Of a stretch of 64,000 bases of DNA, positions 35,108-44,333 are shown piece by piece. The stretch lies in assembly GCA_965199005.1 (NCBI GenBank), contig CBDAQK010000003.1, positions 248,001 to 312,000 of the forward strand. The letters run 5' to 3'. Source of the stretch: LMUY01 sp965199005 (GTDB lineage: Bacteria > Pseudomonadota > Alphaproteobacteria > Acetobacterales > Acetobacteraceae). A program made the position numbers and the translations under genes. The notes under the pieces are model-generated. The model did not search any database. It worked only from the letters and a program-made list of their open reading frames with translations, and was not told the DNA's origin. The number at the start of each line of letters is the position of its first letter. Position 1 is the stretch's first letter.

Positions 35108-37548
35108 CCCTCCGACCATACCTGTATGTCCGATAGTATGAAGCCGTGCCCGATCGAACGCCACGGATCCTGGTCCCCGTCGGGTGCCCGACGGGATCCC
35201 GGGTAGGCGTCGAGCTCCTCGGGGGTCGATACCCCGGCTCCGCCGAGGGCCTGGCGGAGGAAATTCAGCCGCCGCCTATGAGCCTGCCGGTTCCATCTCG
35301 GCACGGAGTCGAGATACCCGTCGGCTAGCATGAGGAGGCCAAGTCCTCCTTCGCTGTCTCCGGCCAAGCCCCGGGCTACAGCAAGGTTCGATCCTGCATA
35401 CAGGAGATAGTATCCGTCGAGTTCCTCCGCGGATGAACGGTTCCACGCCTCCTCGAGGAGAACGGTCCCTTCCTTCGGTTGGCCGCCGAGGAGGAGCAGA
35501 CAGGCGAGGTTGACAGACACAAGCACCCGATCCCTGCGCAGGTCGCCCCCGGCTCCCGCTGCAAGCGCGGTCGCGAGCTCGGCGGCAGGTGCCAGACCGC
35601 TCCGGTAGGTCGCCACCGCATAGTTGTTCAAGGCCTTGTAGCCTTCGGGCACTCGTAGCCCGCCCGCCCGCAGCAAGCCGCTATATCTGACCGCTTCCTC
35701 GGCTACAGATGCAGCTTCCGCAAACTGCCCGATGGTAAACAGCGCCCCCGACAGGTTGACCCTGCACGCGATGTGTTCGAATGCGTTCCGGGGCATGCCG
35801 CCTGGTTCCGGCGGCCCGAACCATTCCGCCGCCCATCGGATGTGCTTAGCGGACAGCTCAGAAGGCAGGAATATGTCCGCCTTTCGATTCAAGGCCGCCG
35901 CGCGGTTCTTAAGAGTCGGATCAGTCCGGCCGGCGAGTTCGAGTTCGCTCCCGAGGGCGGTGTAAAGCTGCGTTGCCCGTTCGATCTCTCCCGAACTGGC
36001 CCAGGCCATCAGGAGTATGGACATCAGACGCTGCCACAGTTCCGGTTCACCCCGCCTGTCTCTCCAGAACTCAAGGAGGCTTGCGGCCCGGGCATAGCCT
36101 TCCGCAGTGCGGAACTTGAGGTGGTTCATGGCGAGGAGAACCACGACCTCGCCCTGTGCCAGGCCGCTCTCCCCGGTGTAGTAAGGCTGCATCAGGGCGA
36201 GGGCCTCCCGGTGATCGCCTCCGTCCATCAGCCGGTATGCCTCCCGGGCCCCGGCGAGAAGATCCGCGAGCGGTCCGAGCTCGGACGGATCGGATGAGGC
36301 GTGCATCCGCTTGCCACGGACCTCCTCCATGGCGACAGCGAAGGCCAGTTCGCTCCGGCCTTCTGCGTCATTCGACAGCCGGACGTGGCGCAGCCGCGCC
36401 GGGTAGTCCCCCGGGCGAAGACGTTTGACGCAGGCTGCCAGGCGCCCGTGGAGGTCAGGGGCGTCCGGGGACGCGAGCCGTTCGGCGGCGGCCCTGATTG
36501 AGTCGTGAGCGAAGGCGAGCGTCTCGCCGTCCGTCAGGAGAAGTTCCTCCCGGTAGGCCGCCTCCAGTGCCGTCGTGAACGCTTCCGGATCCATGAACGC
36601 GCACCTGACCTCAGCCTCCGGAAAGGCGGACCCCGAACACGCGGCGATGGAGAGTAGCCGGCGTAAAGGCTCGGCCCCGCGTAATCCGTCCAGCCTCAGG
36701 GAAAGCAGCTCGGCCATCAGCCGGTCAGGGTCTCCGTCGGCCAGCAGACTTGGAAGGTCGATACCTTGGTTCATCCTCGCAACCTGCCCGGCGATGCCGA
36801 GGTGCCCGCGGGAAATCGCGTAAAGGTCGTCCAGCAGCTTTGGCGCGGGCTCGGGACGCATACCGAACTCGACAAGGGCGTGCCGGAACGCCCGCTTATC
36901 GGGAAACGGGCACTTCAGCACCTTCGCTTTGCGGAATTTGTCCAGAAGTGCCGTATCGAGCGTGGCTGTGCCGTCAGTGGTCTCGACGGAGATGATGCGC
37001 AGTCCGCGGGCGAACGGGTAAGCATTCGCCACTTCGGGTATGGCGAGGCAAAGCACCAGGCCCGCAGTCTCGTTGTCCAGCCACTGAACATCGTCGATGA
37101 CGATCGTGCCTGACGTTCGTTCCCGAGATAGATTTTGGAGCCCGTTCAGAAGATCCTGCTGCTCGCCGGAAAGGAATTCCGGCAATTTCGGCGTGAATGC
37201 CGCCGCCGCGATTTTCGCCAGGTCCGCAGCGGCGGATCCCACGTAAGGAACCACTTTCAGAGGTGCGGTGAGGCCCGCCGCCAAATTACCCCGGAATTGG
37301 CGCCTGGGCCTGGTATTGGCCAGCGTTCTGTTCAGGCAAAGGAACCTGGTGCCGGACGGACTGGCCTCACCCTTGAGGCTGATGACGAACCCCAGCTCTC
37401 CAAGAACGCCTGCGGCCAGCCGCAGCACGGTGCTTTTACCCGACCCCGACGGCCCCGCCAGCAGAACCCTGCTCCCCGGGGCCCGAACCGATTCCACCAC
37501 TTCCCGGGCGAGTTTAGCTTGGCCGAGCTCCTCGGTCAGAGATGGCAT
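35104..37548 (-). CDS. Large STAND-like ATPase with TPR-like C-terminus
   Basis: An 814-residue protein. It has a Walker A motif (GPSGSGKST, 32-40) and a Walker B motif (IVIDDVQWLD, 149-158). A winged-helix-like region extends to about 370, then 400 residues of alpha-helical repeats of TPR/MalT type. This is the plan of signal-transducing STAND ATPases and AAA_16 proteins. No DNA-binding or effector domain is evident at either end, so the output is unknown. GGAGGAGG lies 14 bases upstream of the ATG, separated by the 16-bp repeat. The gene ends inside the ATP-grasp gene and is preceded on the same strand by an unknown gene and a phosphatase-like gene. Confidence 0.8.
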   Translation of the reverse strand: MPSLTEELGQAKLAREVVESVRAPGSRVLLAGPSGSGKSTVLRLAAGVLGELGFVISLKGEASPSGTRFLCLNRTLANTRPRRQFRGNLAAGLTAPLKVVPYVGSAAADLAKIAAAAFTPKLPEFLSGEQQDLLNGLQNLSRERTSGTIVIDDVQWLDNETAGLVLCLAIPEVANAYPFARGLRIISVETTDGTATLDTALLDKFRKAKVLKCPFPDKRAFRHALVEFGMRPEPAPKLLDDLYAISRGHLGIAGQVARMNQGIDLPSLLADGDPDRLMAELLSLRLDGLRGAEPLRRLLSIAACSGSAFPEAEVRCAFMDPEAFTTALEAAYREELLLTDGETLAFAHDSIRAAAERLASPDAPDLHGRLAACVKRLRPGDYPARLRHVRLSNDAEGRSELAFAVAMEEVRGKRMHASSDPSELGPLADLLAGAREAYRLMDGGDHREALALMQPYYTGESGLAQGEVVVLLAMNHLKFRTAEGYARAASLLEFWRDRRGEPELWQRLMSILLMAWASSGEIERATQLYTALGSELELAGRTDPTLKNRAAALNRKADIFLPSELSAKHIRWAAEWFGPPEPGGMPRNAFEHIACRVNLSGALFTIGQFAEAASVAEEAVRYSGLLRAGGLRVPEGYKALNNYAVATYRSGLAPAAELATALAAGAGGDLRRDRVLVSVNLACLLLLGGQPKEGTVLLEEAWNRSSAEELDGYYLLYAGSNLAVARGLAGDSEGGLGLLMLADGYLDSVPRWNRQAHRRRLNFLRQALGGAGVSTPEELDAYPGSRRAPDGDQDPWRSIGHGFILSDIQVWSEG

Positions 37549-37561
37549 AATCCGGGGTTAT
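37546..37561 (-). repeat. 16-bp inverted repeat, right copy (over the STAND start)
   Basis: On the minus strand this reads ATAACCCCGGATTATG and ends with the STAND start codon. It is identical to the copy at 33994-34009 in inverted orientation, bounding a 3.57-kb block. Confidence 0.9.
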
Positions 37562-37616
37562 CCTCCTCCCCGGATGCCTAACGGGCGACGGCCGATCGTT
37601 CAAGGCAATCTTGGGG

Positions 37617-38555
37617 TCACCTTTGCGGCTGGCGGCCGAATGGCTCGTCCCGCGGCGGGCGCTCCGTTCCAATCGGGCGTCCCTGGTCGAACAGCGCGGT
37701 CCGGACGGCGACGCCACCCGGGGTGGCGATTGACTGGCAGAATGCCGGATGAGCGCAGGTCTCGCCCTGCAACAGGCCCCGGACGCGTCTGACGGCGGAA
37801 AACCGTTCGCCCCCCAAATCGATTGCCACCGTGAGGATGGGCGCCGCGTCCCGCCACGCGCGCGCCGCGCGGTTGGCCTCGTCACGGGCGAGAAGCCCGT
37901 ATGTCCCGTGTCCGGGCGGCTTCGCTAGGACCAGGCCGGGAAGGGCGTCGGTGCGTAGGAGCACCGCCTCGCCGCTGGCTTCGGCGGCGGCGATCGCCGC
38001 CCGGGGAGCCGGATGCCTCTCGATATCCGACGGCCGCAACAGCGCAATCGCCTCCGCGGCCGTGGCGACGGGATCAAGCACCAAGTCGGTCACCGCCACG
38101 CCCGAGGCGTAGAACGCGGCATGGGCTGCTCCTTCCACCGCCTCCACGTCGGCCGGGGACCCGCGTCGGTAACCGTGCGGCAGGCCGTCCCTGAACGTCG
38201 CCACCCTGACTTTTGCGGCACGGCCGGATCCCTCGATGACCATCAGCATCGCGTCCCCGGCGGGCGCCCGCCCTTCGAAGGGGAATCCGGTGTCGGGCAC
38301 GGTCACCGGGACGTCGGTTCCATCCGCGCGGCCGAACGAATAGGACTCTCCGAAACCGTCCCGGGACTGCATCGACACGAACAGCGTCGCGCCTCCGGAC
38401 CCGGCGGCGGTAGCCAGGCGCCGGATTTCCGTGAAGAGGGCGCGATCCTCGAAAGTGGCCGCCCAGGGCAATCGACGCGCCGCGCCTTTCCGGGCGGCGA
38501 TTTGCCACATCGCCACGGCCAGGTCCAAGGTCGAGTAGCCTTCGGCGCGTTCCAT
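37617..38555 (-). CDS. Unknown protein (312 aa)
   Basis: I do not recognise a family. It is soluble, alanine- and glycine-rich, with two possible lobes joined near residue 150. The N-terminal lobe has ATFEDRALFTEIRRLA and GATLFVSMQSRDGFGESYSFG. The C-terminal lobe has VLLRTDALPGLVLAKPPGHGTYGLLA. The ATG at 38555 has GGGGAG at six bases, and the frame is uniformly high-GC, so it is a real gene. It lies 76 bases after the phosphatase-like gene and 68 before the STAND gene in one orientation, pointing to a three-gene unit. Confidence 0.6.
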   Translation of the reverse strand: MERAEGYSTLDLAVAMWQIAARKGAARRLPWAATFEDRALFTEIRRLATAAGSGGATLFVSMQSRDGFGESYSFGRADGTDVPVTVPDTGFPFEGRAPAGDAMLMVIEGSGRAAKVRVATFRDGLPHGYRRGSPADVEAVEGAAHAAFYASGVAVTDLVLDPVATAAEAIALLRPSDIERHPAPRAAIAAAEASGEAVLLRTDALPGLVLAKPPGHGTYGLLARDEANRAARAWRDAAPILTVAIDLGGERFSAVRRVRGLLQGETCAHPAFCQSIATPGGVAVRTALFDQGRPIGTERPPRDEPFGRQPQR

Positions 38556-38630
38556 GGCATGCTCCCCACATGCGCCATCGTCATGGAAGGGGTTGCAAGC
38601 GACACCTGGCGTCCGACGGGACCCGGCGGG

Positions 38631-39230
38631 CTAGCGTGCCCCCACTGACAGCCGGCGCACGGTGCCGTCATGGAGCACCGCACGCCGCAGGCCATCGAAT
38701 TCCATGTAGGAGGCCAGATGCGGCAATCTTTCCGCCTGCCTGAGGAGCAGCGACTGCGCGGCCGCCCAAAGGGTGCCTCCCCGGCGGAGCGCAGCGTCGC
38801 CGAGGCCGACGAGGCGCAGGTTCGGCCACGCCTCGGCACGCGCGGAGAGGACCGCCGCCAGGATGTCCTCGGCGCCAAGGAGCGGGCTTGCCTTCGCGAT
38901 CAGCAGCGCGGCAGCGGCCGTGGAGCGCGAATATCCCAGATGACAGTGCACGAGGAGCCGGAAACGTCCGCCACCGCCTTCCGCCAGCAAAGCGCCGAAA
39001 TCCAGAAGCCGGGCGACATCCTGCCGTTGCGGGCCGCGTCGCGCCACTTCATCGTCGATGACGTCGTGGAACCGCAGGTCGATCCGCCTGGCGCCTTCGG
39101 ACCCGGAGAGGGCGGGGGGCGCGTCGACGCCGGGATCCAGGATCGAACAGACATGCGTGGCGTCGGACGCCGCGCCGCGCAGGAGAAGGTCGTCGATGCC
39201 GCAGACGGCCAGTTCGAAGGGCAACTCCAT
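38631..39230 (-). CDS. Protein tyrosine phosphatase-like protein
   Basis: A cysteine-based phosphatase fold. The P-loop LLVHCHLGYSRSTAAAALL has Cys, five residues, then Arg-Ser, as required for a phosphocysteine intermediate. An aspartate-rich stretch (RFHDVIDDE) upstream could supply the general acid. I start at the ATG at 39230 (MELPFELAVCGIDDL), because relatives of this type begin there. The 43 upstream codons overlap the divergent GNAT promoter. At 199 residues it is full length. It may set the phosphorylation state of a partner in the same unit, but this is inference. Confidence 0.78.
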   Translation of the reverse strand: MELPFELAVCGIDDLLLRGAASDATHVCSILDPGVDAPPALSGSEGARRIDLRFHDVIDDEVARRGPQRQDVARLLDFGALLAEGGGGRFRLLVHCHLGYSRSTAAAALLIAKASPLLGAEDILAAVLSARAEAWPNLRLVGLGDAALRRGGTLWAAAQSLLLRQAERLPHLASYMEFDGLRRAVLHDGTVRRLSVGAR

Positions 39231-39359
39231 CGCTTGACGGTAGCACGCCGCCCCCGTCCGGTTGAACGCTTCCACGGCAAGCGGGCGTAGTCCGGCACCG
39301 ATGTCCATGCCGCCGGGAAGCCGCCGCCCAGTGTCAGTCTTGCCGGAGGCGCGTGTCAC

Positions 39360-39863
39360 GTGAGCGATGGAGCCAGCGAGAAGCCGACCGCCCGCTACCG
39401 GGTGCTGGTCCGGCCGTTATCGATCGAATTGACCCGCCGTTATCGCGATCTTGCCGCGCTCGTCTGGCCATCGCATGCGCCGGAATATGATCGGGACACC
39501 GCCATTTACCTGGCGCATCCGGCCGCGTTCAATCCCACGCATATCGGCGTCCAGTCAGGAAGCGGCCAGCCTGTCGGCCAGACGCTGATCGCTTCGGCGT
39601 TGTGCGATTCGAACCTTCTCGCCGTCACGTGGGTGATGGTGCACCCGGCTTGGAGAAGGAGCGGCATCGGCCGGGCGATGATGCGCCGGTGCGTGGAATG
39701 CCTGGAAAGCCGACGCACGATGGCGTTCCTGACGACCAGCACTCCCGAATTCTACCGTGCCATCGGCTTCGGGAAGGAGACTTCGCTGGCGGACGGGCGC
39801 AGCCTTTTCCTGGCCGGGGCGGTGGAAGTGGCGCGGAGGCCATGCCCCGACGAAGCGGGCTAG
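39360..39863 (+). CDS. GNAT-family acetyltransferase
   Basis: A 167-residue acetyltransferase with the core strand (LLAVTWVMVHPAWRRSG), the acetyl-CoA loop (RRSGIGRAMMRRCVE) and a substrate-side segment (FYRAIGFGKETSL). The start codon is GTG at 39360 with GGAGG about ten bases upstream. It is divergent from the phosphatase-like gene. The acceptor molecule is unknown. Confidence 0.8.
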   Translation: MSDGASEKPTARYRVLVRPLSIELTRRYRDLAALVWPSHAPEYDRDTAIYLAHPAAFNPTHIGVQSGSGQPVGQTLIASALCDSNLLAVTWVMVHPAWRRSGIGRAMMRRCVECLESRRTMAFLTTSTPEFYRAIGFGKETSLADGRSLFLAGAVEVARRPCPDEAG

Positions 39864-40129
39864 GCCCCGGGATGCTTTCCGCGGCCGCCGCCATGGTAAA
39901 TCGGACCAGCGGTGAATGTCCCGGCGCGAGGCGATCTGGAGCCTGCCCGCCTCCCGGCGTTGCAGTTGCCCTGCCACCTGATCTCCGAATTCGAGCGTCG
40001 CCATGACCGGAGCCGGAGTTCCTGCTCGGGTGAATCGATCGAAGCGGTGCCGGAGCCGTGGACGTCGTCGCCGCGCGATATGGAGGTGCGCGTGCGCCCG
40101 ATGTCCATGCAGGAGCAATGTGGGGCAAG
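39864..40129. other. Intergenic
   Basis: About 270 bases without a supported gene between the GNAT gene and the IS21 relic. Confidence 0.4.
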
Positions 40130-40590
40130 TGTCGCACGACATCCGGAACCAGGCCGCCGTTGGCGACATTCAAAACCAGGCCACCATCATGATGCCGCGG
40201 CCGCCGTCGTTGCCTTCAGCAGCCCGACCGACGCTTCTTCCTCAAGCTGGCAGCTGTCGCCGCGGATGGTCAGCACGTGGTTGTGGTGCAGGTTGAAAGA
40301 ACGGGTGCGTGGCCCTCGTCCCGGACGGCAGGTATCCGAGTCCATCGACCACCAGCCGCTTCGGCATCGCGAAATCAGCTAGCCTCTCCTCCTGCCTTCC
40401 GTCCGTAAGTCCTCTTACCAGCGCCGTAATGATCGCAGTCGCCGTGATTGACGGCACGGAGTGGCACAGCCGGATCGCGCTGCAGCCGAGTGGTACGGCC
40501 AGGTGGCTTTCGCCGACGCCGGGGCGGTCGAAGCACCGGAAGGTAATCGCCGTTGGCCAACGAATGGCATCCCCGCCAGGTCGGATACGC
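40130..40590 (-). pseudogene. Decayed IS21-family IstB ATPase and IS end
   Basis: Read on the minus strand, recognisable IstB pieces follow in order: a Walker A relic (RPGVGESHLAVPLG, normally GPPGVGKSH), then TATAIITALVRGLTDGRQEE, a Walker B relic (LVVDGLGYLP, normally VDELGYLP), and the C-terminal HNHVLTIRGDSCQLEEE. The lysine-to-glutamate and glutamate-to-glycine changes, a frameshift and an internal deletion show loss of function. The repeated GGCCTGGTT and the TGTCGTGCGACA at 40130-40141 look like an IS21-type end. Confidence 0.7.
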
Positions 40591-40659
40591 CAGGCATCGG
40601 CCGGTCCCAATCGATCACTGCGAGAGGCGCCCTGCTGGAATGAAGTCATGGCGGGGGCA

Positions 40660-41661
40660 TCAGCACTCAAGCGAAGACACGAACCGATCCCACAGGTATT
40701 CCGCAACGTCCCCGGCAGTCATCCGCTCCGTGACGTATTCATTGTCGCGCACCCCCGTCGCCATCGGCATGAGGGCGCGAAACAGGAGCTCTCCCGGTTT
40801 GCGCGTCAGGGAGATTACTTCGTTGAAAGCGCCCAGCGGGATGCTGCTGTTCTCGGAATAGCCGATATCGGTCTTCGAGAGCATGCCGACCAGCCAGATG
40901 CGACAGGCGGCTCTGTCGCCGCCATCCAAATACATTTCAGCCGTGAAGTCCGTGGGCGACGTCTGCCGGTAACCTGTCTGCGTCCGGTCGCCCGATCCGG
41001 AGGCGGTCGACAGGTTGTGCTCGAAGAGTGCCTTGATGCCTTCAAAGGCGTTCCTTGCGAAACGCCGGTGCTCGACATCGGCCGAATCCCGCCGAGATCC
41101 GGGCGGCACCTGATGCAGGGGTGAAGCGTCGGGCGGAAGGCTTGCCGCCGTCCCGCCATGTGACATGCGCCCGGGACCTGCGGGAATTCCGGGAAACGCG
41201 GGGTGGGGTGTCTTCACCCGCCCCTGGACCAATCCATTCAGAAGAGCCCGGCGGGCGGCAACCTCATCCAGCCCGACGAGCCTGATTTGCACGATCGTCG
41301 CCAGCAAGCCTTTCGGACTGCACATCCTGACCATGACCGGCAGGAGTTTCCTCCTGACGCCCCGCGGATCGGAGGCGTATGCAGCCGCCCACTCAACCGA
41401 CGCGAAGTCCGAATTTAGGTAATCCGTGGAAAGCACCATGATGGTTCGATCGGCGGTCCCGGCGGCGGCCTGCATCTCCAGGACAAAGTTGCCGCCCGGT
41501 CGAAAGTCGCCGACCTGGACAATCGTGGTGAAGCCGCTTTCCTCCAGTACGTAGGCAATCCAATCGGCCCACTGCTCGTCCGCGTGAGTGTAACTGATGA
41601 AGAAGTCCTTCGTGCGGCAGCCGGGGTCCGCACAGTCAAGACTGGAGCCATCCTGGGTCAT
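40660..41661 (-). CDS. TIR-domain protein
   Basis: The first 130 residues form a TIR domain: DFFISYTHADEQWADWIAYVLE, then a BB-loop-like GDFRPGGNF, and SDFASVEWAAAYA containing the glutamate (Glu90) at the position of the NAD-cleaving residue in enzymatic TIRs. The remaining 200 residues are a less conserved domain with a beta-rich part (TAEMYLDGGDRAACRIWLVGM) and a helical end. Bacterial TIR proteins often deplete NAD as a defence output. No partner gene is directly adjacent on this strand. The HTH/dUTPase-like gene is divergent, across 630 bases. Confidence 0.85.
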   Translation of the reverse strand: MTQDGSSLDCADPGCRTKDFFISYTHADEQWADWIAYVLEESGFTTIVQVGDFRPGGNFVLEMQAAAGTADRTIMVLSTDYLNSDFASVEWAAAYASDPRGVRRKLLPVMVRMCSPKGLLATIVQIRLVGLDEVAARRALLNGLVQGRVKTPHPAFPGIPAGPGRMSHGGTAASLPPDASPLHQVPPGSRRDSADVEHRRFARNAFEGIKALFEHNLSTASGSGDRTQTGYRQTSPTDFTAEMYLDGGDRAACRIWLVGMLSKTDIGYSENSSIPLGAFNEVISLTRKPGELLFRALMPMATGVRDNEYVTERMTAGDVAEYLWDRFVSSLEC

Positions 41662-42288
41662 TGTTTGCCTTCAGCCGGGAGCCGGGCGCATTTCGTGGAG
41701 GATCCGCAGCCTTGGAGCGTCCCGACGACGGATCGTGGCGTTCGGGGGGAAGTCGGCGCATCGATTAGCCCCGGGCGATGCGCACCGGCGGCGCCCATCG
41801 TGGGGACGGTCCCGCGCGACCGAGCGCCACGGTCGCGGGCGACAGCTGCGTCCTTGATGCGGGGGATATCGCGGAGAGCTGGGGTGGTGTTCATATCGAC
41901 TCCATCCGACATGACCGCCGTATCAATTCTCCTAGCCATAATCAATCAAGAACTCACAATTTTGTAGCAAATTTGTTGAGAAAAGAAGCGTGACAAGAAC
42001 TTGCGGCGCCACCATCCAATCCGGAAGCTCATCAAAACATATCGAATTCAGAAGTTTGTTGGCGGGAGTTTACCCTCTCTGAGAACTCAATCGGTTACGG
42101 GAGCGAACAATGCATCCCAGCTGCCCCTAAAACACCGAGAACGGCCCCAGTTTTGCCCATGGCGCCGAGCACTCCGCCACGGCAACTGAAGAGCGCGGAA
42201 CAAACAAACAACCGCGATAAAACATCCGAAATCTGTATTGCGCGACGTCGGCCCAAATGATAGGCCGGTTTGAGGTCGGGGGTGGGAT
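41662..42288. other. Intergenic between divergent TIR and HTH genes, locally AT-rich
   Basis: No convincing gene in about 630 bases. The middle (about 41920-42080) is clearly richer in A and T than the surroundings. It probably holds promoters and perhaps binding sites for the HTH protein. Confidence 0.5.
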
Positions 42289-43641
42289 ATGTTGGATAGG
42301 GCCCAACTGCTGAAGAGTGGCGGCGCCTCAGCCAGCAACCCGCGCGAATTCCTCAAACGCCAGATGATGCTGCACGGGGTGAGCGGGCCGGAACTGGCCG
42401 TCGAGCTCGATGTCCACTCGCAGACGATCTACAATGTCACTTCCGGAAAACGTCCGATTTCCTCCAAGCTCGCAATCAAGCTCGCCGCGAAGTTCGGCGA
42501 GCCGATTGAGTTCTGGCTGGGCGAACGGATTGCCGTGCCGGTGACTCCCGTGGTTCCGGCGCCCGAAACCGTGGCGCGGGCGCCTGCGCAGCCAACTCCC
42601 CCCGCTGCGTCGGAGGCGGCATTCCAACCCGGCGTGCTGGTCGATGAAGACTATCGCACGCTGGTCAATCACAAGGGCTCCGGGTTGAGCATCCGCCCGT
42701 ATTTTGGCCACAATGTTTCGCCTGCCTCCTACGATCTCACCATCGGGATAGTGGTGACGAAGGGGTTTTCGAAGCTTGACAAGTATGACTGGGGGCTGAT
42801 CGTAAAATACGTGTGCAATGCCGATACGTTGCAAGAAGACGAATTTGAAGAAGCAAAAGAGCTCATAAAGGAATATGAGAAGGACATCACCTATGAGGAG
42901 ACGTTCAAGCTTTTGCCTTTGGCGCCCGTCGGCATCGTCCTGCGCGAGGAACTGAAGTTCAGCGGCGATTTCCTGGCGCGCGTCGGCGGCACGACGAAAA
43001 ACGCCGTCCGGGGACTTGTTGTCAATCACGGCTTGCAGGTCGATCCCGGCTACAGCGGACCAATACTGATGACGGCTTTCAATATCGGTCTGGAACCGAT
43101 CGAGCTCAACACCGGCGAAAACATCCTGAGCCTGGAAGTCGTGCGACTTCGCCGCGCGCCCGCGAACCCGTATCACGAGGACACGAACAGCAAGATCGCG
43201 CGGATAGTCGAACGTCTGGGCACCGAGATAGCCGATCTTTTCGACTATGAGCCAATCCCGCACGAGCATCTCCACAACGCCGTCCTCCGCCTCAACCCCG
43301 ACGAGTCCTTCGTCGGTGGCAGGACCCTGGAGGAAGCCCGCAGTCTGGCAGTGGCGAGGGTCATCGAAAAGTTGGAAGATGACGGCCTGGCCAATCCCTT
43401 CGCATTCCCGTTCCAGCGGGTGCTGGGTCAAGTGACGATTGCTTTGGTCGATGCGGAAGCCCTGATCCGGCGCTTCCCCGCGTGTTCCGAAGAAGCAAGA
43501 TCGCATGCCAGGGCAGCGTTCGATCATAGGCGCGAGCGCAGGACGCTCAAGGACATCCTGAAAAAGCTCGACCTCAAACCGCATTTGGCAGTGCCCAAGT
43601 TGATGAGTGTGACGATCGAGGCGAACGACGCCGCCGACTGA
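42289..43641 (+). CDS. HTH (XRE/HigA-like) fused to a dUTPase/dCTP-deaminase-like domain
   Basis: Residues 15-80 are an XRE/HigA-type helix-turn-helix (ELAVELDVHSQTIYNVTSGKR, then LAAKFG). After a Pro/Ala linker, residues 115-290 follow the trimeric dUTPase/dCTP-deaminase fold: NVSPASYDLTIG, then VGGTTKNAVRGLVV, then HGLQVDPGYSGPIL. The catalytic glutamate of dCTP deaminase (in the LEF strand just after DPG) is replaced; the site reads ILMTAF. A charged helical insert spans about 180-205, and 160 further residues have no family I know. It may sense nucleotides while regulating transcription. Enzymatic activity is doubtful by sequence. Confidence 0.72.
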   Translation: MLDRAQLLKSGGASASNPREFLKRQMMLHGVSGPELAVELDVHSQTIYNVTSGKRPISSKLAIKLAAKFGEPIEFWLGERIAVPVTPVVPAPETVARAPAQPTPPAASEAAFQPGVLVDEDYRTLVNHKGSGLSIRPYFGHNVSPASYDLTIGIVVTKGFSKLDKYDWGLIVKYVCNADTLQEDEFEEAKELIKEYEKDITYEETFKLLPLAPVGIVLREELKFSGDFLARVGGTTKNAVRGLVVNHGLQVDPGYSGPILMTAFNIGLEPIELNTGENILSLEVVRLRRAPANPYHEDTNSKIARIVERLGTEIADLFDYEPIPHEHLHNAVLRLNPDESFVGGRTLEEARSLAVARVIEKLEDDGLANPFAFPFQRVLGQVTIALVDAEALIRRFPACSEEARSHARAAFDHRRERRTLKDILKKLDLKPHLAVPKLMSVTIEANDAAD

Positions 43642-44325
43642 TTGCATCGGGGCCGGGGACTCAGATGCTCATCCGCTTCGATATCGCGCCCGTCGGCAGA
43701 TCTGGCGTCCAGGTCAGGCATCCGGCACGTCTGACCGTCAGCCTCAGGGCGGCGCCGTCAGGAACGGCAGTCACCATGCACGACTGGCCCGGGCGATCTC
43801 CGGCAGCGTCATGACCGGGGCCCAGTGCAGGCAACCTGCCTCGACAGAATGCCCGTGGCTGGAAGGAGCGGATCGCGGTGGACGCCGCGGAGGACAAACC
43901 CGGCGACCCGGCGTCGTTCAAGCGTGCCGTCGAGGCCGACAATGGCGGGCCCCCTCGGGACGGAGGTTCGGACCGACAGGCGGAACAGATGTCGCGCGAC
44001 CCTGTGGCCAGACCAGCTGCTACGGTTCAGGATGCGTTACGGTCGGTGAAGTGCGGGTCCCGGTCCAGGCCGGTTGCCCGAACGCCTGCAGCAACAGTCC
44101 TACACTGGGCACAGCACCAATCAGCAGCACCGGCAGGCACTGTCAGGTCGGCACGGCGAACATCCCGCTGAAAGGCACCATCCAGCCGGATGGCTTCCCC
44201 CATCCTGTCCCGTCCCGACAACCGGCGATCCGGCATATCGACCCCGAACCAATGTTCGGGACAGGCTTTCCAGCGTGGATCCGGCCGTTACTCTCCGTCG
44301 GCATCAAGTTCGACCGAACAACAGG
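43642..44325. other. Gene-free stretch
   Basis: About 680 bases up to the IS3 insertion. A 49-codon frame at 43665-43814 exists but lacks support. Nothing else is recognised. Confidence 0.35.
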
Positions 44326-44333
44326 TAATGAAC

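Noticed and set aside
42328..43647. Long minus-strand frame of 439 codons
   Set aside because: Antisense shadow of the HTH/dUTPase-like gene; no family features.
43665..43814. 49-codon plus-strand frame after the HTH/dUTPase-like gene
   Set aside because: Position is plausible for a small downstream gene, but there is no good ribosome site or recognisable pattern.
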